64,000 nucleotides of DNA, from the NCBI RefSeq assembly GCF_001597735.1, contig NZ_LUTS01000006.1, forward strand, positions 124,001 through 188,000. Direction: 5' to 3'. Shown here piece after piece: positions 8,762 to 17,927 of this stretch. The translations under genes were made by a program, and so were the position numbers. The notes below the pieces were generated by a model. The model saw nothing but the letters and a program-made list of their open reading frames with translations. It ran no database searches and was not told the origin of the DNA. Each line of letters starts with the position of its first letter. Positions within the stretch are counted from its first letter, which is position 1. Origin of the DNA: Neptuniibacter pectenicola (GTDB taxonomy: Bacteria; Pseudomonadota; Gammaproteobacteria; Pseudomonadales; Balneatricaceae).

Positions 8762-8782
8762 AGGCTTTCCTATGTCTAGCGC

Positions 8783-9022
8783 TTAAGGGTGGTTTTTAAT
8801 GAGCGCTTTAAGCCGGTCTGTTTCTTCACGTAGGCTGTTGTCGGGTAGGGCTTCATTCGCTCGGTTATACCAATACCTCGCATTAGATAGATCACCTTCA
8901 ATTCTATGCAGCAACGCGTGTATTAGGTAGGCGTATTTGTTATCTCCCTCTTGCACTAACGCGTGGGCTTGATCCCATTCATCCATCTCTATGAGTTCGA
9001 TAGCCTGCTGTAATTTGTTCAT
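8783..9022 (-). CDS. Small TPR-like helical protein (79 aa)
   Basis: Predicted all-helical protein of 79 residues with two TPR-like helical pairs: ...LIEMDEWDQAHALVQEG and YLIHALLHRIEGDLSNARYW, then YNRANEALP. The spacing (about 34 residues) and Trp/Tyr/Ala positions fit tetratricopeptide-like repeats, which usually mediate protein contacts. It lies just upstream of the 135-aa hypothetical gene on the same strand. Function unknown. Confidence 0.62.
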   Translation of the reverse strand: MNKLQQAIELIEMDEWDQAHALVQEGDNKYAYLIHALLHRIEGDLSNARYWYNRANEALPDNSLREETDRLKALIKNHP

Positions 9023-9241
9023 AGTTACGCTTAACCTCTTTGTTCGTTAGGTCTACTTTACCATGTGGTCATAGGGCGGTCAGTGCGCTTGTTATCTTAG
9101 CGTTTTATTTTTTAATGGGCTGTTTTTCTAGGCGTAAATTTTTATATTTTGATTAACACGTTTTGTGTTTCCCGCTTTCCAAGTAAAATGGTTTTATTCA
9201 GCAGTGACTCTTCTCTGCTTATCATCTAAAGAGATACACTT

Positions 9242-10078
9242 TTGCTAAGTTATAGACACTCGTTTCATGCAGGTAATTTTGCCGACATTCTCAAGCATAT
9301 TGTTGCGGTTGAGGTGTTAGAGCATCTAACTAAAAAAGATAAACCGTTTGAGTATATAGATACCCATTCGGGGGCTGGTCTGTTCAACTTCAAGTCAGCC
9401 CATGCGCGTAAATTAGAGGAGCATTCGGGCGGTATTGGTAAGCTAAAAGAGGCCGAGTATCCTGAACTTTCACGTTATTTTAAGGTGATAAGGTCCTACA
9501 ACGAGGCCGGTAAAAGTAATATTTACCCTGGGTCGCCGTTGTTTGCTAAATACTTTTTACGCCCACAAGATCGTGCCTGGTTGTTTGAATTACACCCTGA
9601 AGATTTTCAATACCTTTGCCTCAATACCAGCCGCCAGCGCAAGATTAAAGTGACCTGTAGTGATGGCTTGCAAGGGATGAATGCGTTGATGCCGCCAGCG
9701 AGTCGTCGGGGCTTTATCTTGATTGACCCATCTTATGAAGTTAAGACTGAGTATGATGATGTGGTGGCAGCGATTAAAAAGGCGCATGGAAAGTTTGCTA
9801 CAGGGACTTATGGGTTGTGGTATCCGGTGGTGGACCGAGCAACCATTACTAAAATGAAAAATAAGCTGATCCGTAGTGGTATTAAGAACATTCAGTGTTT
9901 TGAGCTAGGTATATCACCAGATACGGATGAGCATGGCATGACATCATCCGGCATGATCGTCATTAATCCACCTTGGGGACTGTTTGATAAAATGTCCAAG
10001 TTACTGCCTAAGTTGGCACGTACGTTAGGTGAAAGCGACGCGTTAATCTTTCAGTGTGAACAGCTGGTGGATGAATAA
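9242..10078 (+). CDS. rlmJ: 23S rRNA (adenine(2030)-N6)-methyltransferase RlmJ
   Basis: Methylates A2030 of 23S rRNA using S-adenosylmethionine. The 278-aa product begins LSYRHSFHAGNFADILKH, which is nearly the E. coli RlmJ N-terminus, and contains DTHSGAGLF (SAM site), YPGSPLFAKYFLR, a late ATGTYGLWYPV and the C-terminal MTSSGMIVINPPW, all RlmJ hallmarks. The start is TTG at 9242, supported by the conserved N-terminus. One oddity is that the catalytic (D/N)PPY motif reads DPSY at about residues 162-165. The gene is alone, followed by a strong terminator at 10264. Confidence 0.95.
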   Translation: MLSYRHSFHAGNFADILKHIVAVEVLEHLTKKDKPFEYIDTHSGAGLFNFKSAHARKLEEHSGGIGKLKEAEYPELSRYFKVIRSYNEAGKSNIYPGSPLFAKYFLRPQDRAWLFELHPEDFQYLCLNTSRQRKIKVTCSDGLQGMNALMPPASRRGFILIDPSYEVKTEYDDVVAAIKKAHGKFATGTYGLWYPVVDRATITKMKNKLIRSGIKNIQCFELGISPDTDEHGMTSSGMIVINPPWGLFDKMSKLLPKLARTLGESDALIFQCEQLVDE

Positions 10079-10263
10079 ATAGGCACCCCACCGCTATTAT
10101 CAATAGATAGGCTCGCTGATGTCGGGATACGATGCTGACGTTGTTTAGCTGAGTAATGGCGCCGAACCTTATATTGATCGGCGTTAAGTCTGGTAGTCGA
10201 TGGACTGTGACGTATTCCCTATATTTTATGGCCAGCGTTTTATCACGAACGTGCTTAAAACGG

Positions 10264-10291
10264 AGATTAACCTGAGCGGTTAATCTTTTTT
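10264..10291 (+). terminator. Intrinsic terminator downstream of rlmJ
   Basis: AGATTAACC (10264-10272) and GGTTAATCT (10278-10286) form a perfect 9-bp stem with loop TGAGC, followed by TTTTTC. It ends the rlmJ transcript before the zinc-ribbon gene at 10350. The rest of the gap from 10079 holds nothing else I recognise. Confidence 0.8.
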
Positions 10292-10349
10292 CTTGCGCTA
10301 AAAGTAGATCTCCGCATAATAGGCGACCGCCAAAATGATGTGATCTGCT

Positions 10350-10946
10350 ATGCCGACTGATAAGCCCAAATCAATTCAATCCGCCTCAGGTATCAACCCT
10401 GTTTCAGGACGCGACCCAGAGTTACAAGGGCCGTTTGAGCGCTTGGCGGATGAGTTGCAGGCTCATCTCAACCATGGCGCCAAACTGATCGACTGTCCCC
10501 ACTGCCGGTATCATGCGGCAGTGGAGGAGCAAGGGTTTGCGCCGATATATTTTAGTCACTGTTTACTCTGTCGAACGAAAGTGCGTTTTGTACGCATGAG
10601 GTGTGCGTGCGGCACCTTTAATGCCTACGATGGGGCACAGCACCAGCAGTGTGTCACATGCTCAACGCCGTTTACTTATACCGATGTGGTTAAACAGAAT
10701 GAGCCGAAAGTGTGTGGGGAAGAGAGTCCCGATCATTATGAAGGCGCACAGGCCTTGTGCCATATCTGCTGTAAAAGCCATAACACGGTGTTTGAGTTTG
10801 ATGAGCAGTGGTTGTGTTTAGACTGTTTAGAAGAGCATCGCTCGCCGGGGCGCTGCGAAACCTGTGAAACGGTGCAAACGGGGGACCTTGAAGATAGTTT
10901 TGAAAAGGGCTGTATGTTGTGTGGTGGGCGTATTACTTGGGATTAA
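10350..10946 (+). CDS. Multi-zinc-ribbon hypothetical protein
   Basis: Soluble protein of 198 residues with at least seven Cys pairs of the CxxC or CxC type: CPHC, CLLC, CAC, CVTC, CHICC, CLDC, CETC and CMLC. These would form three or four zinc ribbons or knuckles. I do not recognise the family. The N-terminal 40 residues are polar and low in structure. Zinc-ribbon arrays of this sort act in nucleic-acid binding or as scaffolds, but nothing in the sequence decides this. The gene is alone between rlmJ and a convergent chemoreceptor. Confidence 0.75.
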   Translation: MPTDKPKSIQSASGINPVSGRDPELQGPFERLADELQAHLNHGAKLIDCPHCRYHAAVEEQGFAPIYFSHCLLCRTKVRFVRMRCACGTFNAYDGAQHQQCVTCSTPFTYTDVVKQNEPKVCGEESPDHYEGAQALCHICCKSHNTVFEFDEQWLCLDCLEEHRSPGRCETCETVQTGDLEDSFEKGCMLCGGRITWD

Positions 10947-10947
10947 C

Positions 10948-10984
10948 GTCAAAACTATTAAAGTCAAAACTATTAAAGTCAAAC
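10948..10984. repeat. 15-bp tandem repeat
   Basis: GTCAAAACTATTAAA is repeated twice exactly (10948-10962, 10963-10977) and followed by a partial third copy GTCAAAC. It begins two bases after the stop codon of the zinc-ribbon gene. Confidence 0.85.
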
Positions 10985-11005
10985 CATAGCCCCGTAGAGC
11001 TATGG
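10984..11005. terminator. Hairpin between convergent zinc-ribbon and chemoreceptor genes
   Basis: CCATAGC (10984-10990) and GCTATGG (10999-11005) form a 7-bp stem with an 8-base loop. On the minus strand it is followed by TTTGACTTT, so it can end the chemoreceptor transcript. Confidence 0.55.
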
Positions 11006-11027
11006 CTTGATGCTGTTGGTACAATCC

Positions 11028-13073
11028 TTAGGTTTTAAATAGGTTTACCACCCGTTGTAGCTCTTTACCTGCATTATCAAGTTCGTAGATCGCATTGGCC
11101 ATCTGCTGGCTTGATTGAGCGGTTTCCATCGCGATTGTACTGATATTTTCAACATTGCGGCTGATATCTTCACTGACAGAGGTTTGCTCTTCGGCGGCTG
11201 ATGCAATCTGCATACTGGCATCGGATATGTTGGCAACAGACGCTGTGATGGCGGTTAGGGCTTCACCGGCCTGAGAGGTCATATCGACACTGCATTTTAC
11301 TTTATCGTTACTCAGCTCCATACGTTCTACCGCATTACGTGTATTGCCTTGTAAACGCTCGATCATCTCTCTGATCTCAGTGGTAGAGTTTGCCGTTTGT
11401 TGTGCAAGATTACGCACTTCATCGGCAACGACGGAGAAGCCACGTCCGGCATCCCCTGCACGGGCTGCCTCAATCGCCGCATTCAGGGCGAGTAGGTTAG
11501 TTTGTTCGGCTATATTTTGAATCACATCCATCACTGTACCAATGGCGTTACTATTGGATTCAACCTGTTCAATCATGCCCGTCAGTTCGTTAACTTCATT
11601 CGAGATACTTTGAATAGAGCTAACCACTTGCTGTACCAGCTGGTCACCGTTTTGAGCTTCAGAGCTTGCCATCTGGGTTTGCTGCGCGGCTGATGCGGCA
11701 TTGCTGGCAACTTCTTCAGAGGTCGATGTCATCTCGGAGATAGCAGACGCCACCATTTCGGTTTCTTGTTGCTGGCGATCTAAATCACCATTGAGACGTG
11801 AAATACCGCCCGACACTGTATTTAGGTGGGTGGTTATTGTATGCATCGTGCTGTTTAACTGACGTGTCACATTACGTAAACCTGCTACGGTCGCTTTGGC
11901 ACTTCGGCTCAGTTGGTGGATCTCATTTTGGCTGTTCTCTGAACCCATATCTGTATCAATGACAGTGGTTAAGTCGCCGTCACCAATCGCTTGCATATAG
12001 CCACAGATCTTCGCGATAGGTTTTAGGCGGGTGCGTAAGGTAATCAGTAGTAAGAAGGTGATCACAATGGCGCTGATAATCGAGATAATGGACATCTCTA
12101 TTAGCAGAGTGTTTTTAGCTTGAGTCAGTTCTTCGATATCGTTTTGTACGATCACACCCCAATTCCATTGCTTATTTTTTGTAAACGCAATGAGCTTGTT
12201 CTGTTCCTCACCTTCCGGTGTTGAAACGGTGAACTGAAGGGTGCCGCGCTCAGTATTATTAACGGCATCAAGTATCTGCTGGCCATGCAGCGAGACATCA
12301 GTGATTTTTTCGATCTGATTATTCGGATGTAAGATCAACTCACCAAAGTGTTCGCCCTCGGCCAAGTTCACAATATACGCGTAGCCACTTTCACCAATGC
12401 CCAGCTGGCTAATGGATTTTTTTAGTGTTGCTAAATGGGAGGTATAGTCAAAGCCCACATAGAACAGACCGGCCACGTCCCCTTGTGCATTTTTAAACGG
12501 GACATACTTGGTCATATAGTGGCGTTCTAAAATATAGGCAGGCCCTACGTACTCTTCACCGTTTATCAGTGCTTGATAGCCGGGGTGGGATTTTCCCAAC
12601 ATAGTGCCGATCGCTCGCTCGCCATCGTTGTTACGAAGGGAGGTGCTGACTCTAAGGAAATCATCGCCCACACGCATAAAGACGGTGGCTGTTGCACCAG
12701 TCATTTGGCTAAATTGATCAACCTTGGAAAAGTTATTAGTAATCGCTTCTCCGTTATTCATCAAAAGAGGGACTTCATATTGGCCGACACTTTCTTGCAT
12801 AAAGCTATCGGTGGTCATCGCGCCGGGAAATAGGCTGACAAAAACAGAACCTAACTCAGCCGTTTGCTGCTGGAGTGTTGTGTTGAAAAAGTCGATGTTA
12901 TGGGAGAGGTGGTCAACCTGCTGTTCGACGGATTGTTCAACCGTCTCCATAAATGCATGATCAACTTCGCGGTTCATAAACAGGTTTAAGCTTGTGAATA
13001 TCACCACAACAATGACAAGCATGATGTAGGTAAGTTGTTTGACTATAGACGAGTCACGGAAAAATGAAGGCAT
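11028..13073 (-). CDS. Methyl-accepting chemotaxis protein with periplasmic Cache domain
   Basis: Chemoreceptor of 681 residues in the inner membrane. TM1 is at about residues 13-33, a large periplasmic Cache-type sensor (sCache_3/Cache_2-like, about 40-315) follows with [16 protein letters not shown] and [10 protein letters not shown] segments typical of this class, then TM2 near 325-347 and a HAMP linker (about 348-402). The cytoplasmic signalling tip has the invariant [20 protein letters not shown] followed by [14 protein letters not shown], which contacts CheA and CheW. No C-terminal CheR/CheB pentapeptide is visible. It is monocistronic. The ligand is unknown; Cache receptors of this type often sense small organic acids. 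Confidence 0.94.
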   Translation of the reverse strand: MPSFFRDSSIVKQLTYIMLVIVVVIFTSLNLFMNREVDHAFMETVEQSVEQQVDHLSHNIDFFNTTLQQQTAELGSVFVSLFPGAMTTDSFMQESVGQYEVPLLMNNGEAITNNFSKVDQFSQMTGATATVFMRVGDDFLRVSTSLRNNDGERAIGTMLGKSHPGYQALINGEEYVGPAYILERHYMTKYVPFKNAQGDVAGLFYVGFDYTSHLATLKKSISQLGIGESGYAYIVNLAEGEHFGELILHPNNQIEKITDVSLHGQQILDAVNNTERGTLQFTVSTPEGEEQNKLIAFTKNKQWNWGVIVQNDIEELTQAKNTLLIEMSIISIISAIVITFLLLITLRTRLKPIAKICGYMQAIGDGDLTTVIDTDMGSENSQNEIHQLSRSAKATVAGLRNVTRQLNSTMHTITTHLNTVSGGISRLNGDLDRQQQETEMVASAISEMTSTSEEVASNAASAAQQTQMASSEAQNGDQLVQQVVSSIQSISNEVNELTGMIEQVESNSNAIGTVMDVIQNIAEQTNLLALNAAIEAARAGDAGRGFSVVADEVRNLAQQTANSTTEIREMIERLQGNTRNAVERMELSNDKVKCSVDMTSQAGEALTAITASVANISDASMQIASAAEEQTSVSEDISRNVENISTIAMETAQSSQQMANAIYELDNAGKELQRVVNLFKT

Positions 13074-13450
13074 TATTAAGACATCCTAGGATGAGTACAT
13101 ATAATTTTATTATGCTGCGAAACTACCTTATGTAAGTCCCACAATGCAATATTATTATCTGTTAAATCAGATAGTTGATACTTAAGTTCTGCTTATTTGA
13201 TCCAAAACAATACATAGTGATAAGGGTATGTAAGTTCGTTGTTGACTGAGGTTAGTTACAACCTTCTAGACCCATTGGCCTTTGAACCGCACGCGTCCGC
13301 AATAGTGCAGAGAGAGAGGGATTTAAAACCGCTGGGGAGAATAGCTGATTTAAGCAAGATGCTGAGGCAGGAGACGGCGGGTAAAATTAACGTGGTAGGT
13401 TTTTAGTTAAGTTTTTGATTTTAGATTTATTTTGTGGTTTTTTTAAATAA
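13074..13450. other. Intergenic region with no recognised gene
   Basis: About 380 bases between the chemoreceptor start and the terminator of the 74-aa gene. I see no open frame with a convincing start, no RNA fold I recognise and no repeat. It presumably holds the chemoreceptor promoter. Confidence 0.5.
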
Positions 13451-13485
13451 AAAAAGCCAACTTCTCTATCAGACGTTGGCTTTTT
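13451..13485 (-). terminator. Intrinsic terminator of the Na/Pi transporter / 74-aa operon
   Basis: AAAAAGCCAAC (13451-13461) and GTTGGCTTTTT (13475-13485) form an 11-bp stem. On the minus strand the right flank is T-rich, so it terminates the leftward transcript ending at 13504. Confidence 0.85.
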
Positions 13486-13503
13486 ATAATGCTTTCTTTG
13501 TAT

Positions 13504-13728
13504 TTATTTATTCTTTTTGGATTCTTCAAGAAGATAAGCAATAAAATTCTTAATGCTATTCAAATTGAACTCCGCACTGCTCATGTGATGCTCTAAATCT
13601 TTGATCTCATGCTCTTGTTTTAGATGTTCACGACGAATCACTTCTTGCTTTAACTCTTGTAGGGTTAGCTGTGTTTCATCGATTAATTTGTTTAGCCTCT
13701 CAGTGGACAATATTTGTAAATTGCTCAT
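13504..13728 (-). CDS. Small coiled-coil hypothetical protein (74 aa)
   Basis: Helical, highly charged protein of 74 residues with heptad spacing of Leu/Ile (STERLNKLIDETQLTLQELK, then QEVIRREHLKQEHEIKDLEHH). No membrane segment or signal peptide. It begins 13 bases after the Na/Pi cotransporter gene on the same strand and shares its terminator. A role with the transporter is possible but only inferred from co-transcription. Confidence 0.62.
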   Translation of the reverse strand: MSNLQILSTERLNKLIDETQLTLQELKQEVIRREHLKQEHEIKDLEHHMSSAEFNLNSIKNFIAYLLEESKKNK

Positions 13729-13741
13729 AGGATTCCCCTAA

Positions 13742-14890
13742 TTAAAATTGGCTGCTGATGCCCAAACAAAGGGCTGGGGCGACAAAGAACACGCCTAAAA
13801 TATAACCTAGAGCGGCCAGTTTATTTTCAGCCGCTATTCCACCTAATGTTTCCGCGCATTTAACCGGTATATTTCTCAGGAGTGGTAGGCCATAAATTAG
13901 CACGACACCTAGAATATTATAAATAAGATGAATAAAGGCGATTTGTAGTGCTGCTTGTGCGTTACCTGTCACAGCGGTGGCTGCAAGTACAGCTGTCACA
14001 CAGGTACCAATATTCGCGCCCAAAGTGAATGGATAAATATCCTTCAATTTGAATGCGCCAGAGCCTGCAAGTGGCACCATTAAGGACGTGGTTGTAGACG
14101 ATGATTGGACAAAAATAGTGACTAAAGTGCCGGATGCAATACCCGATAAAGGTCCGCGACCAATCGCTGTGTGCATAATATCTTTAGCTTTGCCTACCAT
14201 CAGCTTTTTCAACAACTTACCGACCATGGTAATGGCAATAAAGATGAGACCAATACCAATTAAGATCAGTGCAATACCGCCAAGTTGATCGCCGAAAGAA
14301 TGGGTTACATCTTTAACTGTATTGACGACTGGGGCGGTTGCTGTTTTTACAAAGTTAAAACTCTTAATCGATGAGTCACCAGAACCGTAAAATAGGCTTG
14401 ATAACCAACTGCCTATTTTCTCTAAAAGGCCAAAGGCGATTTCCAATGGTAAGAAAATCAGTACCGACAGTAAATTAAAAAAGTCGTGTACGGTTGCGGC
14501 TGAAAAAGCGCGCTTGAATTCTTCCTTCGCACGGACGTGACCAAGGGAGACGATCGTGTTCGTGATAGAGGTACCTACATTGGCCCCCATAATCATAGGA
14601 ACCGCAAGCTCCACAGGAAGACCGCCAGCCACAAGCCCGACAATAATAGAGGAGACGGTAGAAGATGACTGAATTAATGCTGTGGCTATAATACCAACGA
14701 CAAGCCCTGCAAAAGGGTTACTCGCGAAAGAAAATAGTTCACTCGCATGACCCGCTGAAGCCATTTTAAATCCACTACCAATCATGCCAACAGCACAGAT
14801 CAATAAATAGACTAAAAAGCTAACCATTATCCATTGAAGATAGTTGTGATACTCGCCTTGCTTGGGAAGTACCGCTTGATTGTTTTCCAT
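13742..14890 (-). CDS. Na+/phosphate cotransporter, NptA family
   Basis: Inner-membrane symporter of 382 residues with two inverted Na/Pi-cotransporter repeats (PF02690). The diagnostic QSSSTVSSIIVGLV is near residue 73 and its partner QSSSTTTSLMVPLAG near 261, each followed by a GANIGT or GANVGTSITN segment. These two QSSST motifs line the substrate site in the SLC34/NptA family. It imports inorganic phosphate with sodium, which fits a marine host. The 74-aa coiled-coil gene follows in the same operon. No Pho box was recognised upstream. Confidence 0.92.
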   Translation of the reverse strand: MENNQAVLPKQGEYHNYLQWIMVSFLVYLLICAVGMIGSGFKMASAGHASELFSFASNPFAGLVVGIIATALIQSSSTVSSIIVGLVAGGLPVELAVPMIMGANVGTSITNTIVSLGHVRAKEEFKRAFSAATVHDFFNLLSVLIFLPLEIAFGLLEKIGSWLSSLFYGSGDSSIKSFNFVKTATAPVVNTVKDVTHSFGDQLGGIALILIGIGLIFIAITMVGKLLKKLMVGKAKDIMHTAIGRGPLSGIASGTLVTIFVQSSSTTTSLMVPLAGSGAFKLKDIYPFTLGANIGTCVTAVLAATAVTGNAQAALQIAFIHLIYNILGVVLIYGLPLLRNIPVKCAETLGGIAAENKLAALGYILGVFFVAPALCLGISSQF

Positions 14891-15438
14891 GTTTGGGTTC
14901 TACCTAATAATTGAGAGGCAGATGAATAGTAGCTATGGAACTTTGCAGAAATATGACTAACGGTAAGTTAAGAGGAAAGCCCCTCAAAAAATAGCGCGAG
15001 AAGAAATGGTGTGTTTAAAAGAGAGTGAGCGGTTGCCTAAAGAGAAGTAAAACGCGATAAGAGTATGTTGAGTCGAATACCGATAAATAAGACCTATTAT
15101 TCATGCAATGGTTTTATTGGCTACATGCGGTTTCTCTGCACTAATGCCCCCGCCATCTGACTCTCTATAAAGCCGATCAACGATATCGGCTGTCCAGTGA
15201 AGTCATCCTTAATGTTTTTTAACTTAAAACGGCACAGAGTGATTATATTTTCACAAATATGAAAGAAGAAACATTTAATAATAGGGGAGGTCCGTCGGCT
15301 GTTTTTATATGCATAATTGTGTGTTTCTTGTACGATTTACCTCGACATTTCGAGCATAAATCTTTATAGTGCGCCTCCCATATTTAGGCCTTTTGTAGGG
15401 GTCTGTGTTCTTCATTTTATCGCTTAGGTACCTCCCTT
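14891..15438. other. 548-base divergent intergenic region
   Basis: This gap separates the leftward Na/Pi transporter from rightward ybiT. It presumably holds both promoters. I found no open frame with codon use like a gene, no repeat and no clear RNA fold. Confidence 0.4.
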
Positions 15439-17043
15439 TTGATTTCTACCGCAAACATCACCATGCAGTTTGGCTCTAAGCCTTTATTCGAAAATATTTC
15501 AGCCAAATTTGGTAATGGCAACCGCTACGGTCTTATCGGTGCGAATGGCTGTGGTAAGTCAACGTTTATGAAGATCCTAAGTGGAGAACTCACACCGACG
15601 TCAGGCAATATCTCTATCACGCCGGGCTATACGGTTGGCACCTTGAGTCAAGATCAGTTTGCTTTTGAAGAGTACAGTGTTATCGATGCTGTTATTATGG
15701 GCGATGCGCCGCTTTGGGAGGTTAAGCAGGAACGTGATCGTATCTATAGCTTGCCGGAAATGTCAGAAGAAGACGGCATGAAGGTTGCGCACCTTGAAGG
15801 TGAGTTTGCTGAAATGGACGGTTATACCGCCGAGAGTCGTGCCGGTGAGATCCTTCTTTCTGCCGGTATTGCTGAAGAACTACACTGGGGACCTATGAGC
15901 CAAGTTGCTCCCGGTTGGAAACTACGTGTTCTTTTAGCGCAGGCGTTGTTTGCTAACCCGGATATTTTGTTATTGGACGAACCGACCAACAACTTGGATA
16001 TTCATACCATTACGTGGCTTGAAGAGTTATTGAATCAACGTAAATGTACGATGATTATTATCTCCCATGACCGTCACTTCTTAAATTCCGTTTGTACCCA
16101 TATGGCGGATATCGATTATGGTGAGCTGCGCATATTCCCAGGTAACTACGAAGACTTCGTTGCCGCATCCACACTCATTCGTGAACAGCTTCATGCGGAT
16201 AACGCGAAGAAAAGCGCCGAGATCGAAGATCTTCAGCAATTTGTAAACCGTTTCTCTGCAAACGCATCAAAAGCGAAGCAGGCGACATCGCGTGCTAAGC
16301 GTATGGAAAAAATCAAACTCGATGAAGTTAAGCCTTCTAGCCGTGTAGCGCCTTATATTACGATGAAGCAGCACCAAAAACTGCATCGTCAAGCGCTGGT
16401 GATTGAAGATATCTCCCATGGGTTTGATGGCGAAGTGCTATTTTCGGGCGGACATATGATCCTTGAAGCCGGTGCTAAGTTAGCGGTGATCGGTGAGAAC
16501 GGCGTTGGTAAAACAACGTTATTGCGCTGCTTGCTTAACGAACTCAACGTGAGCCATGGTGAAATAAAATGGGCAGAAAATGCTGAGATTGGTTACTGCC
16601 CACAAGATAGTAGTAAAGAGTTTGATAATGACCTGACCTTGTTTGAGTGGATGTCACAATGGCGTACCCCTAAACATGATGACCTTGCTGTCAGGGGTAT
16701 GTTGGGGCGTTTACTCTTCACCGCAGATGATGCCAACAAAAAAGCAAAAGTATGTTCAGGTGGTGAGAAAAACCGTCTGTTGTTTGGCAAACTGATGATG
16801 TCAGATACAAACGTTTTGATCTTAGATGAGCCGACCAATCATTTGGATATGGAATCTATCGAAGCGTTGAATAATGGGTTAGCTAATTATGATGGTACGA
16901 TCATCTTTGTTAGTCATGACCGTGAGTTTGTATCCTCATTGGCGACGCGTATTCTTGAGATTAAAGATCATAAAGTGATCGACTTCCAAGGCACGTATGA
17001 TGAGTACCTAACGGATCAAGAGAAAGCCAGTAAAGTCGCTTAA
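15439..17043 (+). CDS. ybiT: ABC-F family ATPase YbiT (ribosome-associated)
   Basis: Cytoplasmic protein of 534 residues with two ABC domains and no membrane part. Walker [10 protein letters not shown] lies at about residues 34-42 and GENGVGKTT at about 353-361. [11 protein letters not shown] and [11 protein letters not shown] are the two Walker B regions. Between them is the ABC-F linker (PtIM) with [20 protein letters not shown]. The whole sequence runs close to E. coli YbiT, including [13 protein letters not shown] at the start. ABC-F proteins bind the ribosomal E site and relieve stalled translation. The start is TTG at 15439, supported by alignment with YbiT; the AGG upstream is rather far (10 bases). 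A long terminator stem follows. Confidence 0.94.
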   Translation: MISTANITMQFGSKPLFENISAKFGNGNRYGLIGANGCGKSTFMKILSGELTPTSGNISITPGYTVGTLSQDQFAFEEYSVIDAVIMGDAPLWEVKQERDRIYSLPEMSEEDGMKVAHLEGEFAEMDGYTAESRAGEILLSAGIAEELHWGPMSQVAPGWKLRVLLAQALFANPDILLLDEPTNNLDIHTITWLEELLNQRKCTMIIISHDRHFLNSVCTHMADIDYGELRIFPGNYEDFVAASTLIREQLHADNAKKSAEIEDLQQFVNRFSANASKAKQATSRAKRMEKIKLDEVKPSSRVAPYITMKQHQKLHRQALVIEDISHGFDGEVLFSGGHMILEAGAKLAVIGENGVGKTTLLRCLLNELNVSHGEIKWAENAEIGYCPQDSSKEFDNDLTLFEWMSQWRTPKHDDLAVRGMLGRLLFTADDANKKAKVCSGGEKNRLLFGKLMMSDTNVLILDEPTNHLDMESIEALNNGLANYDGTIIFVSHDREFVSSLATRILEIKDHKVIDFQGTYDEYLTDQEKASKVA

Positions 17044-17072
17044 TCCAGCGGCGCCCCTTCAAGGGTAAAGAT

Positions 17073-17148
17073 AAGCTGAACAGTGTTATATAAGCGTGGG
17101 GCTGAGCTATATCACAGCCTTGATCCTTATCAACTGTTCAGCTTTTTT
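17073..17148 (+). terminator. Terminator of ybiT with long branched stem
   Basis: AAGCTGAACAGT (17073-17084) pairs perfectly with ACTGTTCAGCTT (17133-17144), followed by a run of T. The 48-base loop contains its own small stem (GGCTG / CAGCC), so the RNA is branched rather than a simple hairpin. Confidence 0.75.
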
Positions 17149-17210
17149 TATGCCTGATGTTTGCATCCGGCGACCTACCTCGCACCTATTTACGTGCTTT
17201 ATTACGCGGG

Positions 17211-17558
17211 CTAGTTGATAAGCTGGTCTCTCATCTCCCTGCACTTATCCGATGACATATCTAAATCAACGGTGGGTAGCTTATCTGTAATCCGCCGCCC
17301 TTCAGGTTTTAGACGTCTCGAATAGATGAGTTCCATACTGGGTGACGTGGATTTATAAGCGTTTCGACGACGGTCCGTCATGGATTTTCGTCGCTCTCGG
17401 TCTTTATACTGCTCGGATTGATGCTCGACTAGCCATTCACTTGCATGGAGTAAGGTGGGTAGATTCGGGCTGACCCTACCTTGTTCAGGGCAAGCCCAGT
17501 AATAGATGAATTTATAATTATCTAAATCTTTAATTAGCTTTAAGGATACGCTGGACAT
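17211..17558 (-). CDS. Hypothetical protein (115 aa), Arg-rich
   Basis: I do not recognise this protein. It has 115 residues, an N-terminal YKFIYYWACPEQG segment followed by a helix (LPTLLHASEWLVEHQSEQY), and a strongly basic middle (KDRERRKSMTDRRRNA) then RRLKPEGRRITDK. It is soluble with no signal peptide. The basic middle resembles the RRxxxR entry of PilZ-type or nucleic-acid-binding proteins, but the rest does not support either. The gene stands alone. Confidence 0.5.
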   Translation of the reverse strand: MSSVSLKLIKDLDNYKFIYYWACPEQGRVSPNLPTLLHASEWLVEHQSEQYKDRERRKSMTDRRRNAYKSTSPSMELIYSRRLKPEGRRITDKLPTVDLDMSSDKCREMRDQLIN

Positions 17559-17725
17559 AGCTTTCTACATTCCTTGTAGAGAATGGGGTTTTCAATAACA
17601 GCTCAGATATTGGATTAACGGAATAGAGCATCATCATACGGTTAATTAGCGTGAGCCAATATAAGAAAAATTCTTAATTTAATCCTCGCTCCGCAGAATA
17701 TCTATTTTATCTTTCGCGGCCTGTT

Positions 17726-17927
17726 TGGCCGAAGGGTTTGTGTTTTGATGGGGTTGTGTGCGTAATTCATTCGCTCACAGGCTGAGCCCCTACGGGATGT
17801 ATTTGTAGGAGGCCAGCCTCTGGCCGAAGGGTTTGTGTTTTGATGGGGTTGGGTGCGTATTTCATTCGCTCACAGGCTGAGCTCCTACGGGATGTATTTG
17901 TAGGAGGCCAGCCTCTGGCCGAAGGGG
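17726..17927. repeat. 95-bp tandem repeat with REP-like hairpins (two full units plus partial)
   Basis: Unit 1 (17726-17820) and unit 2 (17821-17915) differ at about three positions; a 12-base partial third unit (17916-17927) abuts the mgtE stop codon. Each unit ends in GTAGGAGGCCAGCCTC running into TGGCCGAAGGG, so a GGCCA/TGGCC hairpin forms at the junction. A CTCCTAC / GTAGGAG inverted pair lies inside. The layout recalls Pseudomonas REP elements. Related sequence occurs at 22616-22840 and 27130-27215. Confidence 0.9.

Noticed and set aside
17726-17927. Possible CRISPR array at the tandem repeats
   Set aside because: Units are adjacent 95-bp duplicates without unique spacers, and no cas gene is present.
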